Under the pieces are notes generated by a model, which saw only the letters and a program-made list of their open reading frames with translations, made no database searches and was not told the DNA's origin. This document shows, piece after piece, positions 15,446-23,367 of a stretch of DNA of 35,825 nucleotides. How positions within the stretch are numbered: the stretch's first letter is position 1; every line of letters starts with the position of its first letter. The stretch spans positions 1 through 35,825 of the forward strand of contig JAGWBP010000026.1 in assembly GCA_021295835.1 (NCBI GenBank), read 5' to 3'. The position numbers and the translations under genes were made by a program. The DNA is from Gemmatimonadota bacterium. Its GTDB lineage: Bacteria > Gemmatimonadota > Gemmatimonadetes > Longimicrobiales > Gaopeijiaceae.

Positions 15446-15939
15446 AGAGTCGAACCACGGCAGTGCTGGTGCTGGCGGCGTCCTTCCTAGCGGGGGCCTT
15501 TGCGTCGGTGGGAGCCATGCGTCTCCTTGACGACGGAGGGGACGGCCACTCGGCGGCTGGCCGTCCACCCTTCCCGGACGGTCCGGGCGGTCGCCCTCCC
15601 GGTGGACCCGGCGGTCTGCTCGACGGATACCCGGGCTACCGGGAGCTCGCGCGCACCCGTGTAACGGAGCGAATGGCCAAGGAGCTGGGGCTCACCGAGG
15701 AACAGCGTGGCGCAATCGAGGAGGCCATGGAACGGAGACGGACCAGGGCGCAGGCCGCCATGCAGGAGGTGCTGCCGAGGCTCGAGCGCAGCCTCGACTC
15801 GCTCAACGCCGAGATCGACCAGCTCCTGACCGAGGAGCAGCGCGAGGGCTTTCGCGACTTCCGGCGTCGCGACCGTGACCGCTTCCGCCGGGAGGGCGGG
15901 CCCTGGTTTCGTCGCCCCGGTCGGGAGATGCGCCGCTAG
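15442..15939 (+). CDS. Spy/CpxP-like periplasmic protein, 165 aa
   Basis: A signal sequence or N-terminal anchor (about 1-26, T-A-V-L-V-L-A-A-S-F-L-A-G) precedes a Pro/Gly-rich linker (38-62). A helical domain follows with R-M-A-K-E-L-G-L-T-E-E-Q-R, then L-L-T-E-E-Q-R-E-G-F, the paired L-T-x-E-Q-like motif of Spy/CpxP and periplasmic heavy-metal sensor proteins. The C-terminus is very Arg-rich. Family members are small periplasmic chaperones or sensors induced by envelope or metal stress. It is the third gene of an overlapping sigma / membrane protein / Spy-like operon, so it may be a target or a sensor of that sigma factor. Confidence 0.8.
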   Translation: MKSRTTAVLVLAASFLAGAFASVGAMRLLDDGGDGHSAAGRPPFPDGPGGRPPGGPGGLLDGYPGYRELARTRVTERMAKELGLTEEQRGAIEEAMERRRTRAQAAMQEVLPRLERSLDSLNAEIDQLLTEEQREGFRDFRRRDRDRFRREGGPWFRRPGREMRR

Positions 15940-15979
15940 CGTCTTGCCCCGTGGTCGCTTCCGGGCGTCATTTCATGGA

Positions 15980-16969
15980 ATGGAGCGCTTCCTCGTAACC
16001 GGTGCCGGTGGACAGATCGGCACCGAGCTAGTCCGGCGCCTTGGCGACCGCCACGGCACCGACGCCGTCCTTGCGACCGACGTTCGCGATCCCTCCGTAT
16101 GGGCTCGCGGTGGGCCCGGTGCGCAGGTCGAGCAGTTGGACTGCCTCGACGCGGACGCGCTTCTCAGGACAGCGAGGGACTTCCGCACCACCTGCATCAT
16201 GCACCTGGCGTCGATCCTATCGGCGGCGGCGGAGGCGAGTCCGCACCGGGCCTACCGGGTCAACATGGACTCGCTGGTCAACGTGCTCGAGGTGGCGGCC
16301 AAGACTGGCTGCCGGGTCTTCGCTCCCAGCTCCATCGCGGTATTCGGCCCCGAGTCTCCCCGCGACCTGGCCCCCCAGACCACCGTGCTGCGTCCGACGA
16401 CGATGTACGGCGTCACCAAGGTGGCCGGCGAGATGCTCTCCGACTACTACCACGGTCGCTTCGGCGTCGATGTTCGGGGGCTGCGCTTTCCCGGTCTGGT
16501 ATCGTACACGGCACCGCCCGGGGGCGGCACAACGGACTATGCGGTGGAGATCTTCCACGCCGCCGTCGAGCGCCGTCGCTACAGCTGCCCGCTGCACCCC
16601 GACACCCGCATGGCGATGATGTACATGCCCGACGCGATCAGGGCGATCGTCGAGCTGATGGACGCCAACTCGTCTTCGCTTCGCCACCGCAACGCCTACA
16701 ACGTGTCCGCCATGCACTTCACCCCCGCCGAACTCGCCGATGCGATCAGGGTGCGCCATCCGGAGTTCGCGATCGCCTTCGAGCCCGACCCGGTCCGCCA
16801 GGCGATTGCGGATTCGTGGCCAACGCGCATCGACGACGCCAGGGCGCGCGAGGAGTGGGGGTGGCGGCACGAGTACGAGCTCCCAGAGATGGTCGACGCG
16901 ATGTTGCAGGGCCTGGAGGCAGAGCGAACGAGTTGGGCCGCGACCTTGGCGAGAGAGGCGGTGGGGTAG
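15980..16969 (+). CDS. L-threonine 3-dehydrogenase, SDR/epimerase type, 329 aa
   Basis: This enzyme oxidises L-threonine to 2-amino-3-ketobutyrate with NAD+. The short-chain epimerase-like form is recognised by V-T-G-A-G-G-Q-I-G-T-E-L-V (6-18), H-L-A-S-I-L-S-A-A-A-E, F-A-P-S-S-I-A-V-F-G, and T-M-Y-G-V-T-K with the catalytic Tyr142 and Lys146. R-F-P-G-L-V-S-Y and D-Y-A-V-E-I-F are also typical of this type. The ATG at 15980 starts directly on the Rossmann strand. The partner ligase gene (KBL) begins 4 bases after the stop, which strongly supports threonine as substrate. Confidence 0.92.
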   Translation: MERFLVTGAGGQIGTELVRRLGDRHGTDAVLATDVRDPSVWARGGPGAQVEQLDCLDADALLRTARDFRTTCIMHLASILSAAAEASPHRAYRVNMDSLVNVLEVAAKTGCRVFAPSSIAVFGPESPRDLAPQTTVLRPTTMYGVTKVAGEMLSDYYHGRFGVDVRGLRFPGLVSYTAPPGGGTTDYAVEIFHAAVERRRYSCPLHPDTRMAMMYMPDAIRAIVELMDANSSSLRHRNAYNVSAMHFTPAELADAIRVRHPEFAIAFEPDPVRQAIADSWPTRIDDARAREEWGWRHEYELPEMVDAMLQGLEAERTSWAATLAREAVG

Positions 16970-16973
16970 CCCC

Positions 16974-18197
16974 ATGCCAATGGATCGACTTTCCGGGACG
17001 CTCGGCGCGATCGTCGCTAGGATGGAGGAGGAGGGCACCGCCAAGGGTGCCGAGGTGGTGGTTCGCGGGATTCTACCACCAGAGGGCGGCCATGGTCCGC
17101 GCTTCCTGCTGGAGGGGCATGGCGACAAGCCGTTCATCCGCATGAACTCCAACTCATACCTCGGCCTGGGGCTGCACGCCGAGGTGGTCGCAGCCGAGGA
17201 GCAGACCGCACGCGAGATGGGGGCGGGGCCCGGCGCGGTGCGCTTCGTTGCCGGGACCTACGCGCCGCATGTGGCGCTGGAGCGTGAGCTGGCCGTCTTC
17301 CACGGAAGGGAGGAGGCGATGATCTTCTCCTCCGCCTACGCGGCCGTGGTGAGTGCTATCTCCGCGCTAACCGACCGCGCAACGGTCCTGATTTCCGACG
17401 AGCTGAACCACAACTGCATCATCAACGCGATCCGGATGTCGCGCCCGGCGGGTAAGGCGATCTATCCGCACCTCGACCTGGCGGCGGCCGAGGCCGAGCT
17501 CGAGGCGTGGAAGGGGAGGGCGCGTAGGGTCGTCCTCGTGACCGACGGGGTTTTCTCTATGCGGGGCGACTACGCCAACCTGGCCGAGGTGATGGAGCTG
17601 GCCGAGCGCCACGACCCCGACTACCCGGAGAATGTGGTGGTGGTCGTTGACGACTCGCACGGCGTGGGGGCGTTCGGGGCCACGGGGCGGGGCACCGAGG
17701 AGTACACCGGGAGCCCTCCCTGCGATATCCTGATCGGGACACTCGGCAAGGCGCTGGGGGTGAACGGCGGCTACGTCGCCTCGACGAGCGGCCTGGTTCG
17801 CTACCTGCGCGAGACGGCCCCCCTCTACATCTACTCCAATCCGATAACGGCGGGCGAGGCGGCGGCGGCTCTACGGGCCCTCGAGATCGTCCAGAGCGAC
17901 GAGGGTGCCGGGCGGCTGGAGCGCGTCCGCAAGCTTACGAAGCGCTTCGAGTCGGGCCTTGTCGAGATCGGCTTCGAAACCATCCCGAGCGACCACCCGA
18001 TCACCCCCCTCATGGTGCGCGACACCGTCGAGACTCGGCGCCTTGTCGCCGCCCTCTTCGAGGCGGGCGTGCTGGCTACCGGCCTCGCCTACCCGGTGGT
18101 GCCCAGGGGTGACGAGTCGATCCGATTCCAGATCAACGCGGACCACACCGGGATGACGATCGACGAGGTGCTGGCGGCGCTTGAGGCGGCGCGGTAG
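16974..18197 (+). CDS. kbl: Glycine C-acetyltransferase (2-amino-3-ketobutyrate CoA ligase), 407 aa
   Basis: This PLP enzyme of the alpha-oxoamine synthase family splits 2-amino-3-ketobutyrate with CoA into glycine and acetyl-CoA. Visible motifs are N-S-N-S-Y-L-G-L, G-A-V-R-F-V-A-G-T, D-E-L-N-H-N-C-I-I (His147), V-V-D-D-S-H-G-V-G (226-232) and I-G-T-L-G-K-A-L-G with the PLP-binding Lys259. Relatives such as 8-amino-7-oxononanoate synthase share this layout, but pairing with threonine dehydrogenase 4 bases upstream makes KBL the likely role. The ATG at 16974 is followed by a second in-frame ATG at 16980. Confidence 0.92.
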   Translation: MPMDRLSGTLGAIVARMEEEGTAKGAEVVVRGILPPEGGHGPRFLLEGHGDKPFIRMNSNSYLGLGLHAEVVAAEEQTAREMGAGPGAVRFVAGTYAPHVALERELAVFHGREEAMIFSSAYAAVVSAISALTDRATVLISDELNHNCIINAIRMSRPAGKAIYPHLDLAAAEAELEAWKGRARRVVLVTDGVFSMRGDYANLAEVMELAERHDPDYPENVVVVVDDSHGVGAFGATGRGTEEYTGSPPCDILIGTLGKALGVNGGYVASTSGLVRYLRETAPLYIYSNPITAGEAAAALRALEIVQSDEGAGRLERVRKLTKRFESGLVEIGFETIPSDHPITPLMVRDTVETRRLVAALFEAGVLATGLAYPVVPRGDESIRFQINADHTGMTIDEVLAALEAAR

Positions 18198-18280
18198 GGG
18201 AACGTCGAGGCACTGTCGGCGCCGCGTGTTGTGCGCATGATCTCCCAATCATTGCCCGGCCTGTCCGCACCCGGTAGCTT

Positions 18281-18298
18281 GCGGGGCTGGAGCCCCGC
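18281..18298. terminator. GC-rich hairpin after kbl
   Basis: GCGGGGCT-GG-AGCCCCGC is a perfect inverted repeat in the 148-bp spacer after kbl. With the centre opened it gives a stem of about 7 bp and a 4-nt loop. No T-tract follows, so it may be a weak or Rho-assisted terminator, or simply a stable hairpin. Confidence 0.35.
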
Positions 18299-18345
18299 CA
18301 GGACTGTACCGGTCCTCAGTGGCAACCCCCCAGCTCACTGGAGCC

Positions 18346-19218
18346 ATGGGTACTCGGAGAACGAATCGGCATTGGGCCATCGCTGCGGCGATAGCCGCCG
18401 TCTGCGCCTTCCCGACGACGGTGTTCGCTGTGCCGCAGATCATCGTCGCTCACGGGGAGCCGGCGGACGAGCGCCCCACCTACCATGTGCACGACACGAT
18501 GGCGATCACGATCGCCTCGGCAGACACAATGGCGACCACGATCGCTTTGGCACCGGGAGGAATCGAGCTGACTGCGGTGGCCATCACCTCGCTTCGGCTG
18601 GCCTTCGAAGAGGAGTCGGACGGGATGCGGGTGGTGGCCGAGATCGTCGACTTCGGCGGCTCGGTGGGAAATCCGGAGATGGGGATGCAGACGCTCGAGA
18701 AGGACGACGCACAGGGCGAGATGGTCTTCCTGGTGGGGAGCAAGGGCGTCACCGAGTCGGTTTCCCGCCCCGACCTCTCCGACGACGCGGGTCAGTTCTC
18801 GCTCTTCAACCAGCTCCCCCACGACCTCTTCCCCGGACTGCCAGGAGGCGCTGTAGAGGCGGGCGATAGCTGGAGCGACTCGGTCGTCTGGCGCTCCTCG
18901 GCGGGAGGCATGGCGACCACCTCGACGGCGAGTCGCGCCTATGGGCTGGTGGGCGACACCTTGTTGGACGGACGCTCGGTGCTCGAGATTTCCCTTCTCG
19001 CCGAGGTGCAGATTTCCGGGAGCGGGAGCCAGGGGGGGATCGCAACCAGCCAGTATATCGAGGGGATCGTCATGGGGCGTCTTTTCTGGGACCCGGAGGA
19101 CCGTCTCCTTCACTACGCCGAGTTGCATCGGGACCTCAGGGGCAGTGCCTCGATGGAGGGGCGCCTGCCCGGCGAGATCGCGCTGATGGGGCCGCAGCGG
19201 ATCGCCCGCGACCAATGA
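18346..19218 (+). CDS. Unknown secreted protein, 290 aa
   Basis: The ATG at 18346 gives a classical signal peptide (M-G-T-R-R-T-N-R-H then A-I-A-A-A-I-A-A-V-C, cleavage after V-F-A near residue 31). A GTG at 18319 would add 9 residues. The mature protein is mostly beta-strand with alternating short motifs, for example A-G-D-S-W-S-D-S-V and Y-G-L-V-G-D-T-L-L-D-G-R-S-V-L-E-I-S. The R-L-F-W-D-P-E-D-R-L-L-H-Y-A-E-L near the C-terminus is reminiscent of DUF6263-like periplasmic proteins. That family call is tentative and the function is unknown. It is followed 31 bases later by a YIP1-type membrane protein. Confidence 0.75.
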   Translation: MGTRRTNRHWAIAAAIAAVCAFPTTVFAVPQIIVAHGEPADERPTYHVHDTMAITIASADTMATTIALAPGGIELTAVAITSLRLAFEEESDGMRVVAEIVDFGGSVGNPEMGMQTLEKDDAQGEMVFLVGSKGVTESVSRPDLSDDAGQFSLFNQLPHDLFPGLPGGAVEAGDSWSDSVVWRSSAGGMATTSTASRAYGLVGDTLLDGRSVLEISLLAEVQISGSGSQGGIATSQYIEGIVMGRLFWDPEDRLLHYAELHRDLRGSASMEGRLPGEIALMGPQRIARDQ

Positions 19219-19249
19219 CCGACCAACCACAACCCTGACGGATGAGGAA

Positions 19250-19990
19250 ATGACGGATTCGCACTACGACGGGACGGGTGCCCATGCGGCGGGAGGGGCT
19301 GCGGTGGATGACGGAGTCGCCGAGCCGGTGCCGGTTCTTCCCAAGCGGCTCTGGATGGTGTTCTTCCAGCCGGGCGATCTGTTTCGTGGGCTGGCGGCGC
19401 GCCCGGTGTGGTTTGTAACCGCGCTACTTGGGGCGTTCATGGTGGCTCTCTCGATCGTCCTCCTTCCGACGGACCTCTTCGTTGACGCCGCCCTTTCCCA
19501 AATGAGTCCGGAGGCTGCGGCTGCCGCCCGCGACGTTCCCGCGTGGTTGTTCAAGGCACAGGGCGTCATCGCTGGCCCGTTCATGCTGGCGATGCTCTTC
19601 GTCGTGAGCGCGGTCACTTACGTCATCTTCGTCGTTATTCGGGGCGACCGCACCACCTACAGGCACCACCTCTCGGTCATGGCCCATGGAGTGCTCATCG
19701 GTGCAGTCGGAGCGCTTGCCACAACGCCGCTGAAGATTGCCAGCGGCAATGTCCAGGAGACGCTCTCGCTTGCCGACCTAGTGGGCTTTCTTCCAATTCC
19801 GGACGGCTTCCTCCTTGCGCTCCTCAACGCGATGGAGCTCTTCGGGATATGGGGCGCGCTGATCGCGGGCTTCGGCCTCTCGATTGTCGGCAATCGGCCA
19901 AAATGGGGAGGCACGGCGGCGGTGATGCTGGTCCTGGTTGTCGTCTTCGCCTCGATCGCCGCAGCGCTCCAGACGGCTTTCGGAGGGTGA
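19250..19990 (+). CDS. YIP1-family membrane protein, 246 aa
   Basis: An acidic cytoplasmic N-terminus (1-45) includes W-M-V-F-F-Q-P-G-D-L-F-R-G-L, the typical YIP1 lead-in to the membrane. About five transmembrane helices follow (near 53-72, 107-130, 142-160, 187-212 and 222-242). Y-R-H-H-L-S-V-M-A-H between helices 2 and 3 matches the conserved family region. Bacterial YIP1 proteins have no agreed function. It probably forms an operon with the secreted protein upstream and the 189-residue protein 10 bases downstream. Confidence 0.82.
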   Translation: MTDSHYDGTGAHAAGGAAVDDGVAEPVPVLPKRLWMVFFQPGDLFRGLAARPVWFVTALLGAFMVALSIVLLPTDLFVDAALSQMSPEAAAAARDVPAWLFKAQGVIAGPFMLAMLFVVSAVTYVIFVVIRGDRTTYRHHLSVMAHGVLIGAVGALATTPLKIASGNVQETLSLADLVGFLPIPDGFLLALLNAMELFGIWGALIAGFGLSIVGNRPKWGGTAAVMLVLVVVFASIAAALQTAFGG

Positions 19991-20000
19991 CACTGGCCAG

Positions 20001-20570
20001 ATGAGCTACAGGACCACCCCCGACCGAATCCTCGAGAACATCGACCGGGCTCGTACCCGCGACATGGAGCGCGCCCTATCGCTCAACGATCGCCAGGCGC
20101 GCGGCCGCGAGATGGACACTGAGATCCCCGATGGCGACGCCACCACTCCAGAACGCATGCGGCGGCTCTTTGCCCTGATCGAATCCGGCTACCAAAGGGC
20201 CGCGCAGAGTGCCGAGATCAGCCCCCTGGCGGCCCGCTTTCGCGCAATCGGGGACATCTCGCACCAGATGGCGCGGGGCGACGTGAGCGTCTCGGTGCAG
20301 TACCTGGACCACGACCGCCACGACGACATCGGGGTGGTGCCCTTCGAGGTCACGCCGCGCCACCTCGAGGAGGCCAAGAAGGAGAGCCGCACCAGCCGCC
20401 CCGACGTGAACGCCACCAGAGTGCTGCGGCTCAAGCTCCGCAACGGCGTGCTGGCCGCGTACAAGAAGATCGACCCGCGGCTCCGCGACGCACTCAAGGA
20501 GCGGGCGGACATCGGCCATGTCGCCGCAGAAGTGACCCTGGACCTGCGTCCGGGCGGTCCGGTCCCGTAG
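20001..20570 (+). CDS. Unknown cytoplasmic protein upstream of gspE, 189 aa
   Basis: The ATG at 20001 follows the YIP1 gene by 10 bases. The product is charged and helical at the N-terminus (R-I-L-E-N-I-D-R-A-R-T-R-D-M-E-R). It then has an I-G-D-I-S-H-Q-M-A-R-G-D-V-S-V-S-V-Q-Y-L-D-H-D-R-H region and ends in another helical, basic part (V-L-R-L-K-L-R-N-G-V-L-A-A-Y-K-K-I). It has no signal peptide, membrane helix or cysteine pairs. I do not recognise it. Its position just before a GspE/PilB-like ATPase hints at a shared role in secretion or pilus assembly, but no motif shows this. Confidence 0.68.
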   Translation: MSYRTTPDRILENIDRARTRDMERALSLNDRQARGREMDTEIPDGDATTPERMRRLFALIESGYQRAAQSAEISPLAARFRAIGDISHQMARGDVSVSVQYLDHDRHDDIGVVPFEVTPRHLEEAKKESRTSRPDVNATRVLRLKLRNGVLAAYKKIDPRLRDALKERADIGHVAAEVTLDLRPGGPVP

Positions 20571-20612
20571 GGCCATGGAGACGCCCGCGGGCTAGACCCA
20601 CTCTTGGCTCCG

Positions 20613-22400
20613 ATGACGGGGCAAGACGAGCTACTCGGGCAGATCCTCCTGGAGAGCGGGGCGGTCGCCCAGGGGGCTCTCGAGGACGCTCGCGCCGAAC
20701 GCGATCGCTCGGGGAGGCGACTCGGGGACGTACTGCTCCGCCGGGGCGTGGTGGACGAAGTGCAGGTCGCACGCGCGCTGGCCGCCCAGCTCGGCATACC
20801 CTTCCTGCCAGCGCCTCTCCGCCCGGAGCCCCGCGCCATCGCCAAGATCGAGGCGCATGTCGCCCGTAGCCGGGGCGTGCTGCCGCTGGCGCTCAAGGGG
20901 CGTCGCCTGACCGTGGCCATGGCCGACGCTCTCGATGTGGACACCCTGGACGACCTGCGCTTTCGCTCCGGATGCCAGGTCGACCCGGTCGTGGCGCCGG
21001 AGTCAGAGGTGCGACGGGCCGTGCTTGAGGCGTACGGCGGCGAGCTGCCCGGGCTGCTGGACAGACCCGACGGCTCCGGCACCCCGCCTCCGGAGGGTGG
21101 ACTCCATCTGCTGGAGAGGGAGGCCTCGGCGGCCTCGGTCATCGGCGTCGTCGATCACCTCCTGGCCACAGCGGTCGAGAGCCGCGCCAGCGATGTGCAC
21201 ATCGAGGCGTCCCAGTCCGGGTCGCGCGTTCGCCTGCGGGTGGACGGGGTCCTCGCGACCGCCACGGAGCTGCCTTCGGACACCCACGAGGGCGTCATCT
21301 CGCGTATCAAGATCATGGCTGGCCTGGACATCTCGGTCAGGCGCAAACCCCAGGACGGCGCCTTCACCTTCCGGCATGAGGGCGCCGAGCTCGGCGTTCG
21401 AGTCTCGACGATCCCCACCAGGAGCGGCGAGAAGGCGGTCCTGCGGCTCCTCGACCCGGCGGACGCGCCATCGGACCTTCGCGCACTGGGGATGTCGGAG
21501 CATGACCTGGGACGCCTGCGCCGCCTCTTCGAGCGGAGTCAGGGGGTGGTGCTAGCCGCCGGTCCGACCGGAAGCGGCAAGACCACGACGCTGGCTGCGG
21601 CCGTATCCGAGCTGGCCGCCGACAGCATCAACGTCGTCACCCTGGAGGACCCCGTCGAGTACCACTTCCCCGGCGTAGCCCAGGTGGGGATCGATCGCAA
21701 GGCGGGGGTGGGATTCCCGGACGGCCTGCGCGCCATCCTGCGCCAGGACCCCGACGTGATCATGGTGGGGGAGGTGCGCGACCGCGAGACCGCCGAGATC
21801 GCGATGTCGGCGGCCGTCACCGGCCATCTGGTCCTCTCGACGATTCACACCGTCGACGCGCCCAGCGCGGTCTCGCGCCTCGCCGAGATGGGGGTGCCGC
21901 CATTTCTCGTCGCGGGCGGACTCTCGGGCGTGGTCGCGCAGCGCCTGGTCCGCCGCCTCTGCGCGAGGTGCGGGGGACGCACCGCCGAGGGATGTCCGGT
22001 GTGCCGCGAGGGCTACCGGGGTCGAAGCGGCGTGTTCGAAGTGCTTGTCGTGGAAGACGAGATCAGGACCGAGATCGCGAACGGCGCCTCGATCGCTACC
22101 CTGCGCGTCCTCGCCCGTCGGGGAGGCATGCGCTCCATGGAGCTCGACGCCCAGAGACAGGTGGCCGATCGCGTGACAACGCCCCACGAGGCGGGCCGCG
22201 TGATGGCGCTCACCGGCGGCGTGGGCGAGAAGTGCGAGGCTTGCGGCACGGCCTTGCCCGCCGGGGCGGCTGGGTGCCCGATGTGCGGGCGCGTCCGAGC
22301 CAACGTCTGCTCCTGTGGCGAGCACCTGGAGCCTCACTGGCGGTACTGTACCGCCTGCCTACGTCCGAATACCGTGGGGGGATCGTCCACGGGCTCCTAG
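20613..22400 (+). CDS. GspE/PilB-type secretion ATPase with C-terminal double zinc ribbon, 595 aa
   Basis: The N-terminal T2SSE-N-like domain (1-145) opens with L-G-Q-I-L-L-E-S-G-A-V and L-G-D-V-L-L-R-R-G-V-V. The ATPase core (about 170-530) has R-A-S-D-V-H-I-E, Walker A G-P-T-G-S-G-K-T (317-324), the Asp box T-L-E-D-P-V-E-Y, Walker B D-V-I-M-V-G-E-V-R-D, the His box T-G-H-L-V-L-S-T-I-H-T and the usual C4 zinc site (C450, C453, C461, C464). Such ATPases power type II secretion or type IV pili. The unusual part is a tail (541-582) with eight cysteines as two ribbons: C541/C544/C555/C558 and C566/C568/C579/C582. No other gsp or pil gene is visible nearby. The start is the ATG at 20613; an upstream TTG at 20604 is less likely. 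Confidence 0.92.
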   Translation: MTGQDELLGQILLESGAVAQGALEDARAERDRSGRRLGDVLLRRGVVDEVQVARALAAQLGIPFLPAPLRPEPRAIAKIEAHVARSRGVLPLALKGRRLTVAMADALDVDTLDDLRFRSGCQVDPVVAPESEVRRAVLEAYGGELPGLLDRPDGSGTPPPEGGLHLLEREASAASVIGVVDHLLATAVESRASDVHIEASQSGSRVRLRVDGVLATATELPSDTHEGVISRIKIMAGLDISVRRKPQDGAFTFRHEGAELGVRVSTIPTRSGEKAVLRLLDPADAPSDLRALGMSEHDLGRLRRLFERSQGVVLAAGPTGSGKTTTLAAAVSELAADSINVVTLEDPVEYHFPGVAQVGIDRKAGVGFPDGLRAILRQDPDVIMVGEVRDRETAEIAMSAAVTGHLVLSTIHTVDAPSAVSRLAEMGVPPFLVAGGLSGVVAQRLVRRLCARCGGRTAEGCPVCREGYRGRSGVFEVLVVEDEIRTEIANGASIATLRVLARRGGMRSMELDAQRQVADRVTTPHEAGRVMALTGGVGEKCEACGTALPAGAAGCPMCGRVRANVCSCGEHLEPHWRYCTACLRPNTVGGSSTGS

Positions 22401-22645
22401 CAGCGCTACCGGCCCGAGGAGCAACGCAGAGCGAAGCCCCGAGTAAGGCGTGTACCGGTTCCGGTTTACTGGACAAGTGGACGGCACAAACATCATGCCG
22501 CCCTCCGGCTGAGCTTCTCGCGGACACCGGCCGGGGTCATGTACCCGTGCCGCTGGAGGAGCCAGACTGTTGTGGTAGCGCTCGATGAAGGCCACGATCA
22601 CCTCTCCGGCCTCCTCGACGGGCCTCGCTGCCGAGGGCAACCTCC
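22401..22645. other. Spacer with IS scar between gspE and the Cys-rich gene
   Basis: Its first 50 bases hold nothing recognisable. The rest is the IS3-family remnant described separately, running up to the point where the Cys-rich reading frame becomes meaningful. No intact promoter or start for the downstream gene is visible. Confidence 0.5.
22451..22625 (-). mobile_element. IS3-family transposase (OrfB) C-terminal remnant with terminal repeat
   Basis: The minus strand from about 22625 reads V-E-E-A-G-E-V-I-V-A-F-I-E-R-Y-H-N. After a one-base shift it continues W-L-L-Q-R-H-G-Y-M-T-P-A-G-V-R-E and ends at the stop codon at 22493-22495. This is the end of an IS3-group integrase (F-I-E-R-Y-N, then L-Q-R-L-G-Y-x-T-P). 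About 18 bases past the stop a TIR-like sequence runs to 22451, ending ...GGTACA on this strand. Only the right end of the element remains and it carries a frameshift, so it cannot move by itself. The interior end stops where the Cys-rich gene begins. Confidence 0.65.
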
Positions 22646-23332
22646 CTGGCCTACGGCGACGAAGACGACGGCTTCAGGTGCGACGAGATCGACAAGAATT
22701 GCGTCCAGAAGTGCTTAGATGGACCCTCCGACACGTGTACCTGCGAAGAGGACATCGAAAATGAAGACTGGTGCTGCTGCTTCGGGGAGCCGGGCTGCGA
22801 TTTCTGCACGGGCGGCGGAGGCGGATGTGGAGGAGGGGAAGGGGAAGGAAGCGAAGAAGAAGGGGGAGGGGTTTGGGGCGGCGGGGCGCTACGGCTGGAT
22901 TGCTTTGGCACGGACCGCGGCATGCGTGGCGGGTGCGAGGTCCGGACTTGCAAGGTGTCGGGCTCACTCAACGTGCACGATCTCAACAGCGCCTGCCGCG
23001 ATAGTGTCGCGCTGGGCACCTTCAAGGACCTAGTCGAGGCGCACGAGCACGAGCACCAGAACAGCCTCAACGAGTGCGTCGGCACCGTGAACCGCTTCGG
23101 CCATTACGGCAGGCTGGGGGCGATCGAGGCCATTGTCGCTTCCAGTAGAGACCTGGCCGAAAGAGAGGCGAAGAAGCTATGGACCAACGGCGTCTACGCC
23201 GACCTTCTGAAAGCTGCGGAGACCAACCAGGACAACCAGTGGAGCGGCGATATCTGGACCTGGCGTCCCGGCCCGTGGAGGGACGGCCCCGTTCTCCTCT
23301 GGCCTCACGACGGCAAGCGGGGCTGCCCCTAG
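22646..23332 (+). CDS. 5'-truncated Cys/Gly-rich protein with an HEHEH motif
   Basis: The frame is open from 22589, but no ATG or GTG occurs before the internal ATG at 22922; the true start appears to be lost at the IS3 scar. The visible protein begins near A-Y-G-D-E-D-D-G. A cysteine-dense part follows (about 14 Cys before residue 60, including D-W-C-C-C-F-G-E-P-G-C-D-F-C), then a Gly/Glu-rich linker and a C-terminal domain. That domain carries F-K-D-L-V-E-A-H-E-H-E-H-Q-N-S-L, an HExxH pattern (H-E-H-E-H) as in zincin metallopeptidases. Cys richness suggests an extracytoplasmic protein. Whether the motif is catalytic is unproven, because no third ligand can be assigned. The coding frame after the scar is intact to the TAG at 23332. 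A secreted protein gene follows 35 bases later. Confidence 0.55.
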   Translation: MAYGDEDDGFRCDEIDKNCVQKCLDGPSDTCTCEEDIENEDWCCCFGEPGCDFCTGGGGGCGGGEGEGSEEEGGGVWGGGALRLDCFGTDRGMRGGCEVRTCKVSGSLNVHDLNSACRDSVALGTFKDLVEAHEHEHQNSLNECVGTVNRFGHYGRLGAIEAIVASSRDLAEREAKKLWTNGVYADLLKAAETNQDNQWSGDIWTWRPGPWRDGPVLLWPHDGKRGCP

Positions 23333-23367
23333 ATAACCGGGACAACGCGAAAGAGAGGAACCGACCG

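Noticed and set aside
22359..22492. Continuation of the transposase frame past its stop toward gspE
   Set aside because: After the shift to the W-L-L-Q-R frame the integrase ends at 22493. The other frame running on is meaningless and overlaps the terminal repeat and gspE.
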